From: Blasia pusilla
Lineage: Eukaryota; Marchantiophyta; Marchantiopsida; Blasiales
Reading direction: 5' to 3'
DNA: 64,000 bases
NCBI GenBank assembly: GCA_050084515.1
Contig: CM114274.1
Coordinates: 40,858,001-40,922,000, forward strand
Each line of letters opens with the position of its first letter. The first letter of the stretch is position 1. Position numbers and translations under genes: made by a program. Below, piece after piece: positions 36,738 to 48,315 of the stretch. The notes under the pieces were generated by a model. That model had not been told where the DNA came from and searched no databases. It saw only the letters and a list, made by a program, of their open reading frames with translations.

Positions 36738-37255
36738 TCTGTATATTCATCATTTTTTCTTAGGGTGGTTTTCCCTCCTTATATACTTAAATGGAATTTT
36801 TTCAAGCTATTAGCACATTCCATAATTAAGAATACCTTGCTACCACTGTGTTTTTGAATAAACAATGTCCATGGTTTTCCATTGAATGATGCCGTGCCAC
36901 CATAAGGAGCATGATCACCTCCTCCTTCTCCACTTGCTTGACAACCCATTTCTCCTTAACTTGTAGGATCCTTTGTGATTTGATGGTCATATATAGCATA
37001 GCAAGTGTTTAAAATCTCTATCAATGTTTTCATATGCTCATGATTTCCTCCAAAATTTTAAGAAGAAGCTAATTCCATGTATACAAGGATAATATATATT
37101 GGTGGTCCTTCCTTCTTCAGATTAACCCTCCCATCGTATTCACTGTCTTGTATAAAAATTTGGAATTCCTTTTATCTAGTGGCTTGTAGTGATTATCTTA
37201 TGGATATTTACACATTTCAACAATATATACGTCTACTTTACACAAGTATAGCTGA
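36738..37255. other. Non-coding sequence, nothing recognised
   Basis: AT-rich stretch between dispersed copy A and the 77-bp tandem array, with no convincing frame, repeat partner or RNA gene. Confidence 0.4.
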
Positions 37256-37565
37256 TGATCCCTTACGCAAGATATATCCATATCCATCTTGACCACCATT
37301 TGTCGTGTCACTTTACCACATGACGCATTTGGTGACCCTTTGTGCAAGATCCATCCAAAACCTTCTTAACCACAAATTATGGTGATTGTTTCATGTATTG
37401 CACATCTAATGACCCTCTATGCAAGATCCCTTTGGATCTTTCTTGACCACCGGTTCTAGTTTCTCTTTCACATAGAGCACATGTGATGTATGTCTCATTG
37501 TGCAAGATCCCTCCATATTCTACTTTGCCATTGGTTCTTGTATCTCTTTGTATACTCATAAGAGA
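37256..37565 (+). repeat. Degenerate tandem array, 77-bp period, about four units
   Basis: Units begin at 37256, 37333, 37410 and about 37487. Each has a tgacccttt-like start followed by gcaagat at a fixed offset, then cttgaccac (or variant), then a T-rich stretch and a cacat motif. Spacing between the first three unit starts is exactly 77 bp; the fourth has a small insertion. Units are strongly diverged, so the array is old. Confidence 0.7.
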
Positions 37566-38389
37566 AACCACTACAATGTGTCAGTTCTAATGGTTTCTTG
37601 TCTACTTATATATAGTTCTAAAGATCTGTAGCCCTTCTTTTTCCCAAGTACTAGCATCCTTCCTAGAATCAAGGTTGCGCGGAAACAATCATGTTCATGC
37701 ATGGGACAGACATGCCTATGGGGTCCCTTGTCCGGGTTCTTTTGGTATCCCAATGGCCCACCCAAGCTTGAGACGCAATAACGAGTGCGGGCTCAGATTA
37801 AGGGAGATAGGCAAGAATTTTCCCGTCGTAACCCGTATTTTTCCGTTGTTAGCCTGCGACCGGGCTTGCACAAGACCTTATGCCAACTTGGCCGTGGGCC
37901 AATGCAGGCTTAGAGCGAGCCGGTTAGGGCTACAAAATGGGCAATGGGTTCCTACAGTGGGTGCGAGCTAGCCAAGCCCGCGTCTATGTTGCAGTTAGGA
38001 CATGCTCGGATGCGGGCCGCGGGTACTCTGGCTCGTATACACATGGCAGTTCTAAGGATGAACATAAGTATGCAGACATAGATATGTCTGGAGACACAAA
38101 CTTTTTTTGGTGTGAAACCTTGCCTAGGATGCTACATGCGGATAATATTTAAGAAATTGTGCTCGTGTGTTCATTATAATATATATTGTGTTATATGCCC
38201 ATTGCAAGATTTCCAATGTCATCTTACTTAAGCCAAACTCAACTTTGTTCTAGTCATTATGACCTCAAATGTAGAGAAACACCAAACACTCAACCATATT
38301 CTAGGTTGGGTTCCACCCTTGTCTTCTGCAGACATATTGTGACACAACATATATTGATACTACCATCCAATAAGCTTAAAAATATGGAA
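37566..38389. other. Non-coding sequence with a possible MITE end fragment
   Basis: No gene seen. At about 38050-38122 the sequence gcagacatagatatgtctgg followed by gacacaaac and tgtgaaaccttg resembles the inverse end of the MITE family (compare 31690-31750), so it may be a 5'-deleted fragment. The GC-richer part at 37690-38040 has no recognisable content. Confidence 0.35.
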
Positions 38390-39690
38390 ACTAGACATAT
38401 ATGATTATATTCTAAAAAGTCTCAAATAAATCTAGAGTGTAACCCCACGCTCATATAAAAAAGCTCTCTTCCATGTCAAACCAAACCCTCTCGCGACCCT
38501 CATAAACAAACCTAGACCAACGCAGAACATCAAGACTCTAGTGGGATCATACTGGGATGGAAGCATGTTGGGGTCTCATGAATGAGACATGAGTCACAAA
38601 AGCGAGACGCGAGCCTTGATGGGTGTGTCAAATGATGAAGGTAGTGACCTAGCAAAACAAGACCAAATATCAAGTGGATCTTGATAAGAGCTTAAGTCCC
38701 ACAAGAGTTACATGCCAAGGAGGCTGCAACTTGACTTGGAACTTGGTTGAGCATTTGGGGGTTCTTCGTGTTTGAGGTTATGATGGCTAGACCTAAGATG
38801 CATTTGGGATGTATAAGGTAGCGTTGGAAAGCTTGCGATAAGACAATTCCAATTCACTACATCTAGATAAACATATGAGCACGGATTTAGAAACCACCCT
38901 AAGCTACAAAATGATAGTTTGGTTGAGGGTCATAATAAGTGGTCCATAAGGAATTTCCTAAAGGTAGGGAAGGGTGGGGATCTCTAGAACTATATATAAT
39001 GGGAAGTGTCTCCAAGGGTGTTTGGAACCTCAACCATACCTTGGGAGCCATGGGGATGAACTAAGGGCATAGACTCATAGTATGGATTGAGAGATTGGTT
39101 TCGGGGTTTGGACACCAAGCCAAGTCTAGGTGGACCAGTTTTGGACACCAACCTTAACCTTGACCTATGACTCAAATATTGAATCTAGGTTAAAGACTTG
39201 TTTAAGGTCCATTAGGAAATTGGGATTGCCAAGCGTGCTAGCGTTGCTTTTGGTTCCTAAACTATCAAGAAGGTTTGTCCCAATTCTTGAAGTACTTGAA
39301 TATGTTGGGGAGTGAGGGGTTGGGTCGGTATCTTGCCTAGATCCGATGAGCTTAAGGGATGGCCCAAGACAGAGACTTGGGCAACGCAAGACGGATTGAG
39401 TCAAATCATGGCTAATCTGAGTGTGTTAGTATATAGATCTCTAAGGAGATTGTGACCTAGTGAATGCAAGCTTCCTCGATACATAAAACCGACGTTGAAA
39501 GGAGTAGGTGCACAACAAACCCACTCTCCAACTAAGAGGCTTGAGGTTACTTAGAAGGAAAGAGAGACCATCGTTCTTATATCTTATGGAAAGAGGTTCA
39601 ACAAAGATAGAATAAGCTCTTAAGGTCTCCTTGAGTATACTTTCCTCTCTCAAGCCCTCTTCCTAGTAACTTATGTAGACATGTTATCTC
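38390..39690 (+). repeat. Host repeat interrupted by dispersed copy B
   Basis: The left part (38390-38491) and right part (39517-39690) together match 11700-12060. Joined, they read through at the target site, showing that copy B was inserted into an existing member of another repeat family. Landmarks: tctcaaataaatc, atgtcaaacc, aaacccactctcc, aagaggctt, gaggttcaacaaagatagaat. Confidence 0.65.
38492..39516 (+). mobile_element. 1.1-kb dispersed family, full copy B with 9-bp target-site duplication
   Basis: A copy of about 1025 bp starting cgcgaccctcataaacaaac and ending gaaaggagtaggtgcacaac. Flanks are aaaccctct (38483-38491) and aaacccact (39517-39525), eight of nine identical. Shared internal landmarks with copy A include gagcttaagtcccacaagag, a ggttgagggtcataa-type phrase, gggattgccaagcgtgctag and cgtagacttg-like text. 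No coding capacity. Confidence 0.8.
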
Positions 39691-39814
39691 TCACGCTCCA
39701 AACCTCTATAATGGGCCAGCTTGTATTGTCACAAGCCTTGGAATCAAATATGTGCCAATGTGAATTATCAAAACGATAGTGGGTTAACATTAGAATGGAA
39801 ATTTATTAGAATCT

Positions 39815-40592
39815 CACGAGGAACTTGAGAAGAGCTTAAATCCCATAGGAGTTGGAATCCAAGGAGGCTGCAATCTAGCTTGGAATATGATTTGATGTTT
39901 GATAAATTTTAATATTTAAGGGTCATGTCCGCTAGATCCAAGGCACATTTGTAATGATAACATGGTATTGGAAATCTAGATATGAGCCAATTCTAATGCA
40001 TCAAAAGATTTGAAAAAAAAAGAAAAACAAATGCAAAACTCTTGAAATAGATCCAAAACTATCAAAATGATAGATATGGTTGAGGGCCACAAGTAGCAGC
40101 CCAAGAGGGATATTATGGAATAAAGAGTGGATAATAAGTTTGGCATTGGGGTTTTGACTTGGTGTCACAAACCTAGCGTCAACCTCATTGTCCAAGAGGG
40201 TCCAAAACTTGACAAACCAAAGCCTCTTGGACCTTGACCTGGGGAATACATATTGAGTTCTAGTTATAGACTGGAAGTCTGCTGAGCAGTTGGGATCGCC
40301 AAGCATGCTAGTCTCATTTGAGGTTCCTAAACTTCAAGGAATTATGTCCCAAGTCTTAAATGACTTGCATGTGTTGCGGTGTTAGGGGATAGATCAAGAG
40401 TTAATCATGTTTAGGATTTTTGAGTTTGAGGGATGACATAAGACGTAGACTTAAGAGATGCAAGGTTGGCTGACCCAAAATGTTGGTAACATGAGTGCGT
40501 TTGCCAATGGATGTAGATTAATAATAAGGGGATAATGTGATTAACACAAGCTTCCAAATATAAAATATGGGTGTTGAAAATAGTAGGTGCAT
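39815..40592 (+). mobile_element. 1.1-kb dispersed family, 5'-truncated copy C
   Basis: Begins at the point equivalent to gagcttaaatcccataggag and runs to the family's right end, gaaaatagtaggtgcatg. A MITE is inserted directly at its right end (40601). Internal phrases ggttgagggccacaa and gggatcgccaagcatgctag match copies A and B. Confidence 0.7.
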
Positions 40593-40600
40593 GAAAGGAA

Positions 40601-40908
40601 CAAGGTTGCATGTGGACAAAGTCTATGCCTGCAAACATGTCCATGGACTTACATATGTCCTATGGAAGGACTTATCCATATGGGGCCCACATCTTTCCCT
40701 TTATTGTCCCCCTCCCTCGCCCTCTATATTCTACACTTGCCCGTTGCTTCTTTATCCCACTTCCACTCTCTCCCTCCTTGCTACCCCATCTGCCCTCGCC
40801 CTCCCTCCCACCATAAGAGAAAAGTGTGGGCCCCATCTGTTGCAATCTATGTCCGAACTTGTACATACATGTCCATCCAAGGGACTTGTCTATTTTTGTG
40901 CAACCATG
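40601..40908 (+). mobile_element. hAT-type MITE, copy 4
   Basis: A 308-bp element with ends caaggttgca and tgcaaccatg. Flanking 8-mers gaaaggaa (40593-40600) and gaaagaaa (40909-40916) match at seven of eight positions, the best single-copy evidence for an 8-bp duplication. It is non-coding; open frames across it reflect its pyrimidine-rich centre and are not genes. Confidence 0.85.
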
Positions 40909-41084
40909 GAAAGAAACCTTCCCCTAATGGGAAGTCAACTATGCCTTTATTAGGAGACTCACCAAAAATAAGAAATTCTTCAAAATAGGCCCTAACATAG
41001 GGAAAATTTGTACTCACATTTCCAATTCTTTCAAATAAGTAATCTTGGACTTGAACGGACGAGCCCCCAATGTCTCTACAAAAG

Positions 41085-41345
41085 CCAAGAAATACTTTAT
41101 GCTCCTATGGAAATAACGTGATAGGCTCTTTGGAATCCAACTCTTGTGGGGCTTCAACACTCCTCAAGTTCCACACGTGTTTGATCAAGTTGTTCCTATG
41201 AAAAATATTCATAATTAGAGGTACACATTTTAGGCTTGTAACTTGCATCATGCAAGTCATGCCTCATTTCCATCATAGGGTGAGCCCACTAGAGTTCTAT
41301 TTCTTTGCATTGGCCCACGTTTATTTATGAGAGTCGTGACATATT
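41085..41345 (-). mobile_element. 1.1-kb dispersed family, fragment F
   Basis: Reverse-complement phrases of the family's left part are present: aatccaactcttgtggggctt near 41150 and tttatttatgagagtcgtgaca near 41322-41341, the latter equivalent to the start tgtcgcgaccctcataaac. The right part is missing. Confidence 0.55.
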
Positions 41346-42009
<664 letters not shown>

Positions 42010-42280
42010 CCTGGTTGGGTTTAAGCCCCAAAACTACAAGTCTTGACATGCTTGGTATGTTCGGTCGACATGTTCCAAAGCACTACTCATGGGTAGCTTA
42101 TAATGAGTGAGCCGAGCTCAAGAAATATAGCAATACTCTCTATCGAGTTTGCCCATTGTTATAGTTGGAACCTATTATGAGCTTGCGATGTCGTTCCCCT
42201 GGTTGGTAGGTGTGGATTAGTATGTCCTATAATCCATGTGACTTGTGGCCATTGTGCCACAAGTAAGGTGTACCACGTGT

Positions 42281-43307
42281 CGTGCGCCTACTCTCCTTGA
42301 ACGTTAATCTTTGTTGTTGCGGAAGCGTACGTTCAGTAGGTCACGTTCTCAACGCTGATCTGCATCCAAACACGCACTCTGGTTAGTTGGATCTTGGATC
42401 AATCAGTGGGCTAACTTTCTGAGTTCTTGTCTTGGTCTCTCATCAAGCTCACCCTTCCTAGTTTCGTAGTTTACAACACAAGCAAGTCTCGAAAGACTTG
42501 GGACAGACTTTCTGGTCGGTTCAGGAACCTCAAATGTTGTTTTGTGCTTGGAAATTCCAACTGTCTGATGGACATCCAATCAGTCCCTAACCCAGACTTG
42601 CACAAAGTGAATCTCGGGTCGGAATCCAAGTGTGGCGTACAAAGTCCACTCCCTTGGATCAAGTTTGGTTTTCGAGTTCCAACGCCAAACTCCCATTTCA
42701 TCCCGTGCCTCTTAGATGCCGTTTGGTGCTCAAAGTGAGGATTTGTGTTCCTAGACATCTTGGAGAGACTCCTCCCTTACTAGTTCTTCTTGGGATCTAC
42801 GAGGTTCCCTGCATTTAGGGAAAGACACCCGGGCCTCTCCAATTGGCCCTCAATCCGATTGCTCTCAAAATTGTTTTTGGCCAATATCTCAATTTTTACT
42901 TATGCATTTGCTAAGATCTTTGGTGCGTTAGAAGCGTCTTAAGATAAGATTTCCAACGCGCCCTTATTTGTCCCAAATGCATCTTGGGGTTCAACTTTAT
43001 GGTCCAAAATACAGTAAACTTCCCCAAACGGTAGTCGCGTTCCAAAACTGGTTCTTACCTCTTTGGCAACCAACCTTCCAAGACTCAACTCATCTCAAGT
43101 CTTGGTCCACGTTTGGTCTAGGTTTCTTGGTTGCAACCACTAACGCATGAAACACACAACTTTGTTCTGCATTTCGTCTCTTAGACTTTTCGAAGAGACC
43201 TTTCCAAAAGCCTCTCCAAAGTGCGATCATCGTAGGGTGAGTCCACTTCAGTTTTGATATTCTACTTGGCTCCAATTTAGTGTTGTTTGGTTATGAGGGT
43301 TGCAACA
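42281..43307 (-). mobile_element. 1.1-kb dispersed family, full-length copy D (inverse)
   Basis: The reverse complement begins tgttgcaaccctcataacc (from 43307) and ends gagtaggcgcacg (at 42281). It includes cgcttccgcaacaacaaag, gagtgcgtgtttgg and cccaagtctttcgagacttg-type phrases also found in copy A. No clear duplication flanks it. Confidence 0.75.
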
Positions 43308-43881
43308 CTCAGGCTAGGAGCTTAAAAATTCTCCCTAGATCCTAAATCAATTGTTTGCCAAACCTCTACATATAATTAGCGGCCTTGAGCCCAACATATC
43401 TCCATCCTCCCAAGCTTATGAGGAGTATCACTTCACCTATCAAAGGCACATACCAAAGTTCACCATCCCCAAGCTGGATGGGGAATACTGACATGTTTAT
43501 GTGAGACAAACAAAGCCCCACCGTAGTTCAGATCTGGGCAGAGAGTTCAATCTGGTCTATAGGAGGAGACCACGCTCTCACATGATCATTTTTGGTGTAC
43601 GTCCCACAATAGACTTCGTCTCATTTAAGATCATGTGTGCAACTTTGGGCTTTGAATTCCTCGCTATAGCTGGGTTACTCGGATGATGAATGGCCTTAAA
43701 TGTATCTTCAAGGCATCTATCAAGGGCAGAGGAGGCCAATACTTGGCTTGCCACAAAAACCAGATGTCTCAAGAACTGAGACGTGCCTACAATTGGAGGG
43801 CTATGGTAGTCGAGGGTGGTTTGAGCTTGAAGGAGAGGCAACATTTGATAGTGTGAAAAATGATTGCCTTGAGTTCCAGAC

Positions 43882-44793
43882 AAAGGTAACATAGTCTTTG
43901 TGGGAGACTTCAACAGTTGGGTGGGGCAAGGCACTGATCCCCAAGCAGAGATCGGGATGTTTGGAGATGTGAGAGTCAATGGCAATGGCACACAACTGAT
44001 CATGATGTTGAGGGAACTTCAACTGATGGCACTGAATGATAGGCATAAGGCGGGTTCCCTGGCTTGGACTAGGGTCAACTTCAAGGAGAATGAAAGCTCC
44101 ATTGTGGACTACATAGGTGTGGATGAGGAACTCTACACATGTAGTGGGAAGATCATAGTGGATGCGACAAACATTGGAAGATCAGATCATTCATTGGTTT
44201 GGACAGAGTTGCAGCAAAGGCTAAAATGCTTGACCAAACCAGTGAAGAGAGTGATCAAGAAATGGAGGATAGAGGACTTCCAAGATGAGGGTAACAAGAA
44301 GGTGTACATTGGCAAGCTAGAAGAAAATCTCTTGGCATTTGACACTTTCATTGAATCTATCGTCAAGACCTTTGGGTTCATAAGAACAAATGTGGACATG
44401 GTGCTGGCATGGTGGGAATGTGGAGTGACAAATGCCACCAAGAATTTTGTCAGCAGGAAATTGATAATATGCGGCAGAGCCATCAAATGGTGGTCCTTGG
44501 AACTCAAGGCAGCCATTGCCAAACGAAGGGAAGCGTATATAATAAGTGCCAAAGCCAAGGACGATGCATCCTTGTGGGTAGAGTATGTGTCCCTATGCAA
44601 GGAAACTTGTCTTCTCATGCACATGTACAAGAAGAAATTGAACCAAGCGACATACTCATCCATCAATGAGAATTTCACTGAGAATCAGAAAAAGTTCAGG
44701 ATGGAAGTGCAGAAATTGAGCAAGGCCAGGGACAAAAATGACGTTAAGGCCTTGAAGAGAAAAGAAGATGGAATGGTGACCATGTCTAAATAG
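43882..44793 (+). pseudogene. LINE endonuclease (APE-like), C-terminal half, and linker
   Basis: The translation reads KGNIVFVGDFNSWVG, the metal-binding G-D-F-N motif, then IVDYIGV and GRSDHSLVW, the last containing the catalytic S-D-H. These are the conserved C-terminal motifs of the endonuclease/exonuclease/phosphatase fold used by LINEs to nick target DNA. The rest, to residue 303, is a linker rich in Lys and Glu, typical of the region between endonuclease and RT. The N-terminal motifs expected about 150 residues upstream are not in this frame. Confidence 0.85.
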
Positions 44794-44876
44794 ATCCAAA
44801 ATGTGTTGGAAGACCATTACAAGGAATTAGGCAGAAGCCCGCTCGGACATCCCTTGAAGAGCATAACTTTGAGAGG

Positions 44877-45857
44877 GTGGTGGAGGATTTTGTTAAGATA
44901 CAACAGGAGAAGGTAGATGATGAGGTTGAGCAAGGCAACCTATATAACGATTGGTTCTCCCTGGCTGAGGTGGGAGTAGCAATCAAAGAACTTGTGAACC
45001 ACAAAGCAGGCGGTGGTGATAAGCTTGTGAATGAGTTATTGAAGTATGGCGATGCTGCTATGGCTCGTTCTCTAGTGGGTCTCTTCAACCTGGTCTGGCG
45101 GGTAGAAGTCATCCCACAAAGATGGCGGGTGGGAGTCATCGTGAACCTCTTCAAGAAGGGCAAGCGAGAAGACCTTGGAAACTACAGGGGTATTATATTG
45201 TTGAGTGTAGTCGGGAAGCTTCTCTACCGTACACTCAACAATAGGATCTTTGTGTACCCGGAGGAGAATTCTGTCATCAAGGAAGGCCAAGATGGCTTGT
45301 GGCAAGTCCGAGGATGCGTGGATCACATCTTCACCTTTAGTCAGATTATCCAGGGTAGGAAAAAAGAGGGGAAACCCACCTATTGCTTCTTCTTGGACCT
45401 CAAGAAGGCATACGACCCTGTATGGCGTGACGGGCTATCTTATAGCTTGTGGAAGGCAGGGCTGAGAGGGAAAATGTGGAGGGTGGTGGAGAAGATGTAC
45501 CAGAACACAAGGAGTAGAGTTCTAGTGAATGGCCAAAAGAGTGGGACATTCGATATCAAGCAAGGAGTGGCTCAAGGATGCCCGCTCTCCCCAACCCTCC
45601 AAAACATTTTCGTGAATTCCCTATTGGAAGAAATGGAGGATAGTGGACTAGGCATACGGGTGGGCAACAGCTTTGTTGTTGCCCTCATGTTTGTTGATGA
45701 CTTTGGTGGCCTCGAGGAAATAAGAGAAAAACTCCAAGAGATGATCTCCCTGACCAAAATCTGGTGTGATATGTGGGGCATGGAGGCAAATGTACTCAAG
45801 TGCGGTGTGATGATTTTCAATGGCAAGAAGGAGGACCAAGACCAACAGTGGTACTGA
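44877..45857 (+). pseudogene. LINE reverse transcriptase
   Basis: A 326-residue open segment with the RT blocks in order: KAGGGDKLVNELLK, WRVGVIVNLFKKGKREDLGN with YRGIILLSVVGK, CFFLDLKKAYDPVWR (first catalytic Asp), QGVAQGCPLSPTLQNIF, and LMFVDDFGGL (the catalytic D-D, with Val in place of the commoner Ala). The enzyme would copy element RNA at the nicked target. Stop TGA at 45855-45857 interrupts it just after the thumb. The initiator in the open frame is GTG, so the true start lay further upstream before the frameshift. Confidence 0.92.
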
Positions 45858-46766
45858 GGTGAACAAGAGATCCCCCCTATGGCTACATACACATATCTGG
45901 GCATAGAATTCTTGGAAGATTGCATGTGGGATGCGCACATTATGAAGACTATTGAGAAAGGCCAGAATAAGGTGAACGGCCTGTCCAAATTCCTACACTA
46001 TCGGGATATCACATCAGAATTAAAGCGCTCTGTTATTTTGCAAACCATTCATCCCTCGCTGAAATATGGGGCAGCAGTCTGGGATGCCAACACCAAACAA
46101 AGAGATAGGCTTGAAGTTGTGCAGCTGAAGGCGTTTCGGGGTATGATGTCAACTTCATCACAAATAGCCCGGGTTGGTATGAGATCAGAACTTGGTGTGG
46201 AACCCTTGGAGGATAGATATGACATTGCCAAGTTGAAATGGTGGAGGCAGTTGGAGACAATAGACTCCCATCGCTATCCTAAAGAGGTGATGGGGAAAAC
46301 CTAGACCCAAAGAAGACTCGTAAAGGAGGCCAAATCTTGGACGAAAAAGGTTCAAGAGATTGTGCAAGCATCCAAGCTCCCAATAGGGCGTGAACTGTGG
46401 GAGCAAGATGAGAAAACATTCGTGGATATCATAACCAAAGCAGTGGGCAAACGCTCACAGCAGAACAACATGGAGGAAGCCATGAAAATGTCTGACCTCT
46501 CTCTTTTGACGATATATCCCGAGAAGGCAAAACTAAAGAACTATTTGCGGGGAACCCCTTGCTTGGGAACCTGGCTCAAGTTCAAGTTTAGAACGGGGGA
46601 AATCCCCTTGAACCATAAGAAAAGTAGGATGGGAACACAACTAAACTCTTGCGCCTTGTGTGACGATGGGGATGAAACCTCTAGTCATTACTTGGTCTCT
46701 TGCACAAAATTCACAACACACAAAGCAAGAGCATATGCTGATATTGCTAAGATGGTAACACCATAA
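45858..46766 (+). pseudogene. LINE C-terminal region with a Cys/His cluster
   Basis: It continues in the same frame as the RT after two stops (at 45857 and 46304). The first part (45879-46304) contains YLGIEFLEDCMWDAHI and LKYGAAVWDANTKQRD, the conserved post-RT segment of many LINEs. The last part (46362-46766) has CALCDDGDETSSHYLVSC, a C-x2-C-x8-H-x4-C cluster like the zinc-binding motif near the end of several LINE clades. Function is RNA or DNA binding by analogy. Confidence 0.8.
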
Positions 46767-47069
46767 TTGTTCAACACATTCAGTAGCCTTGATTCATTGC
46801 CCAAAGCTGCTGCACTGGTAAATAATATCTATTGGGGATCCCAATGAGGTAATGTAGATGGTGTGGTGAAGAGTTTCTTGGTTGACACTTGGAAGCTCCA
46901 CACAAACATGTTGTTTGGTCAACATTCACACTATATGAGAGTATCTCCCTCTTCTCATATGGTACCTTCTTCACTTGCTTCTCTCTCTACACCCATCCTA
47001 GTCTCAAGCACCGTCCAACAAGGGCGCGGGGTCTATGGTCGCAAGGCTATAACATGCACTACTTAATGA

Positions 47070-47072
<3 letters not shown>

Positions 47073-47154
<82 letters not shown>
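47073..47154. repeat. (CT)n microsatellite
   Basis: About 82 bases of uninterrupted CT dinucleotides shortly after the LINE 3' region. Confidence 0.95.
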
Positions 47155-47156
<2 letters not shown>

Positions 47157-47157
<1 letters not shown>

Positions 47158-47196
47158 ATCCTAGTCTTAGTCATCTGATTTACTAAGACTAGGATA
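47157..47196. repeat. Perfect 15-bp stem hairpin next to the (CT)n array
   Basis: The arm tatcctagtcttagt (47157-47171) is exactly complementary to 47182-47196, with a 10-base loop. It starts three bases after the microsatellite. It could mark the 3' end of the LINE or a separate small foldback. Confidence 0.9.
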
Positions 47197-47199
47197 GGG

Positions 47200-48315
47200 A
47201 AATCTTCATAAACGATGTTTTTGACACCACGGATCTATTGCCAACCTCATTCGACATCTCAAGACAAAGTTACACCCAAAAAACTTGCTGACCCTATATG
47301 TCGTTGATATAGTAGAACTCTACTTTTCGACTAACTAAGATGTGACATCTTTCTTATGAAATCTCCTTCTAAAAACTTGTAAAATGGTCATGAAGCGAAG
47401 GTGTTTACTTCTTTGTCTTCTAATTATACATGCACTTGCCTAGATAAATATACATACTTTCATTTATTTTGAATCTTTTGAACTCATGATAAAATATATG
47501 TCAAACTATGGTCATATCATACAGAAAGGGAACCTTCTATTAATAAAATAGGCATAAAATGATCATGAAACATGAGTGCTTACTACTTTATCTTCTCTAT
47601 TTACATGCCTCTAGTAGTTGAACCTCAAGATCTTTCTCCACACCCACATATTCATGTGTACCACCCATTTTCCCATCTTCCAAAGATGGAAGTGTGTAGG
47701 GATTCCCCCTTTTTTTTGCCCCAATCGAGCATGACCTTATTGTTCCTCGACTTTTTCGTCTCCCCTCCTTCTACTTATGATGGATGCCCATCTATGCATA
47801 CCACTTCTTTAGGTTTCAACATTACATTACCTACAACATTTTAGCCCTGTTGAGTCTTTCCACACGTGTATTCCTGGAATTTAAAAATAGCATATGTACT
47901 AGTTTTTGTGCTATTTTATACACACCATCATGCGATTTGTTACCATGCATAGCAAGGGAAAACTTACACTTGTTTCATTCTAAATTATATTCGGAGAAGG
48001 AGAGTCAATCAAACATAGCAAAGCTAATGAAGCTTCCCACTTTTAAATTGAGCCAAGGGGATTGAGCCTATTTTTCCATGAGCTCAATTTAAAAGTGACA
48101 AATTAAATTTTAAAAAAAATTGATTTTGCTTAACCCATGACAATAATTTTAGCATTGTCATATCTATATGATTAAAATAGAATGGGGTTTGAAGACGGCT
48201 TCCTCCCGAGATGACACGTTTATATTTTTCTCCTTTATGACACATAAGTCAAAGGTTTAAATTAACATAACAGAACGATGATTTTTATACCAATACATTT
48301 ACTAGTATATAGTAA
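47200..48315. other. Non-coding sequence between two LINEs
   Basis: No gene seen. It includes a perfect 16-bp inverted repeat (48038-48053 with 48082-48097, 28-base loop). A stretch at 48180-48270 resembles 57520-57610, with ggggtttga(a/g), gcttcctcc(c)-type and atgacacgt phrases. The latter may be a fragment of the element that flanks the RLE-type LINEs. Confidence 0.45.

Larger units (their letters stand above)
43400..47072 (+). mobile_element. LINE with apurinic-endonuclease-like and RT domains, degenerate
   Basis: A plus-strand non-LTR retrotransposon. An endonuclease C-terminal half (43882 on), a spacer, reverse transcriptase (44877-45857), a connection region (45879-46304) and a C-terminal region with a Cys/His cluster (46362-46766) follow in the usual LINE order. 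The first part is in one frame and the rest in another, so a frameshift lies between 44793 and 44877. Two in-frame stops (45855-45857 and 46302-46304) cut the RT-containing part. The 5' end, with the N-terminal half of the endonuclease, is not clearly readable. There is no poly(A) tail; a (CT)n array and a hairpin follow. Confidence 0.85.
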
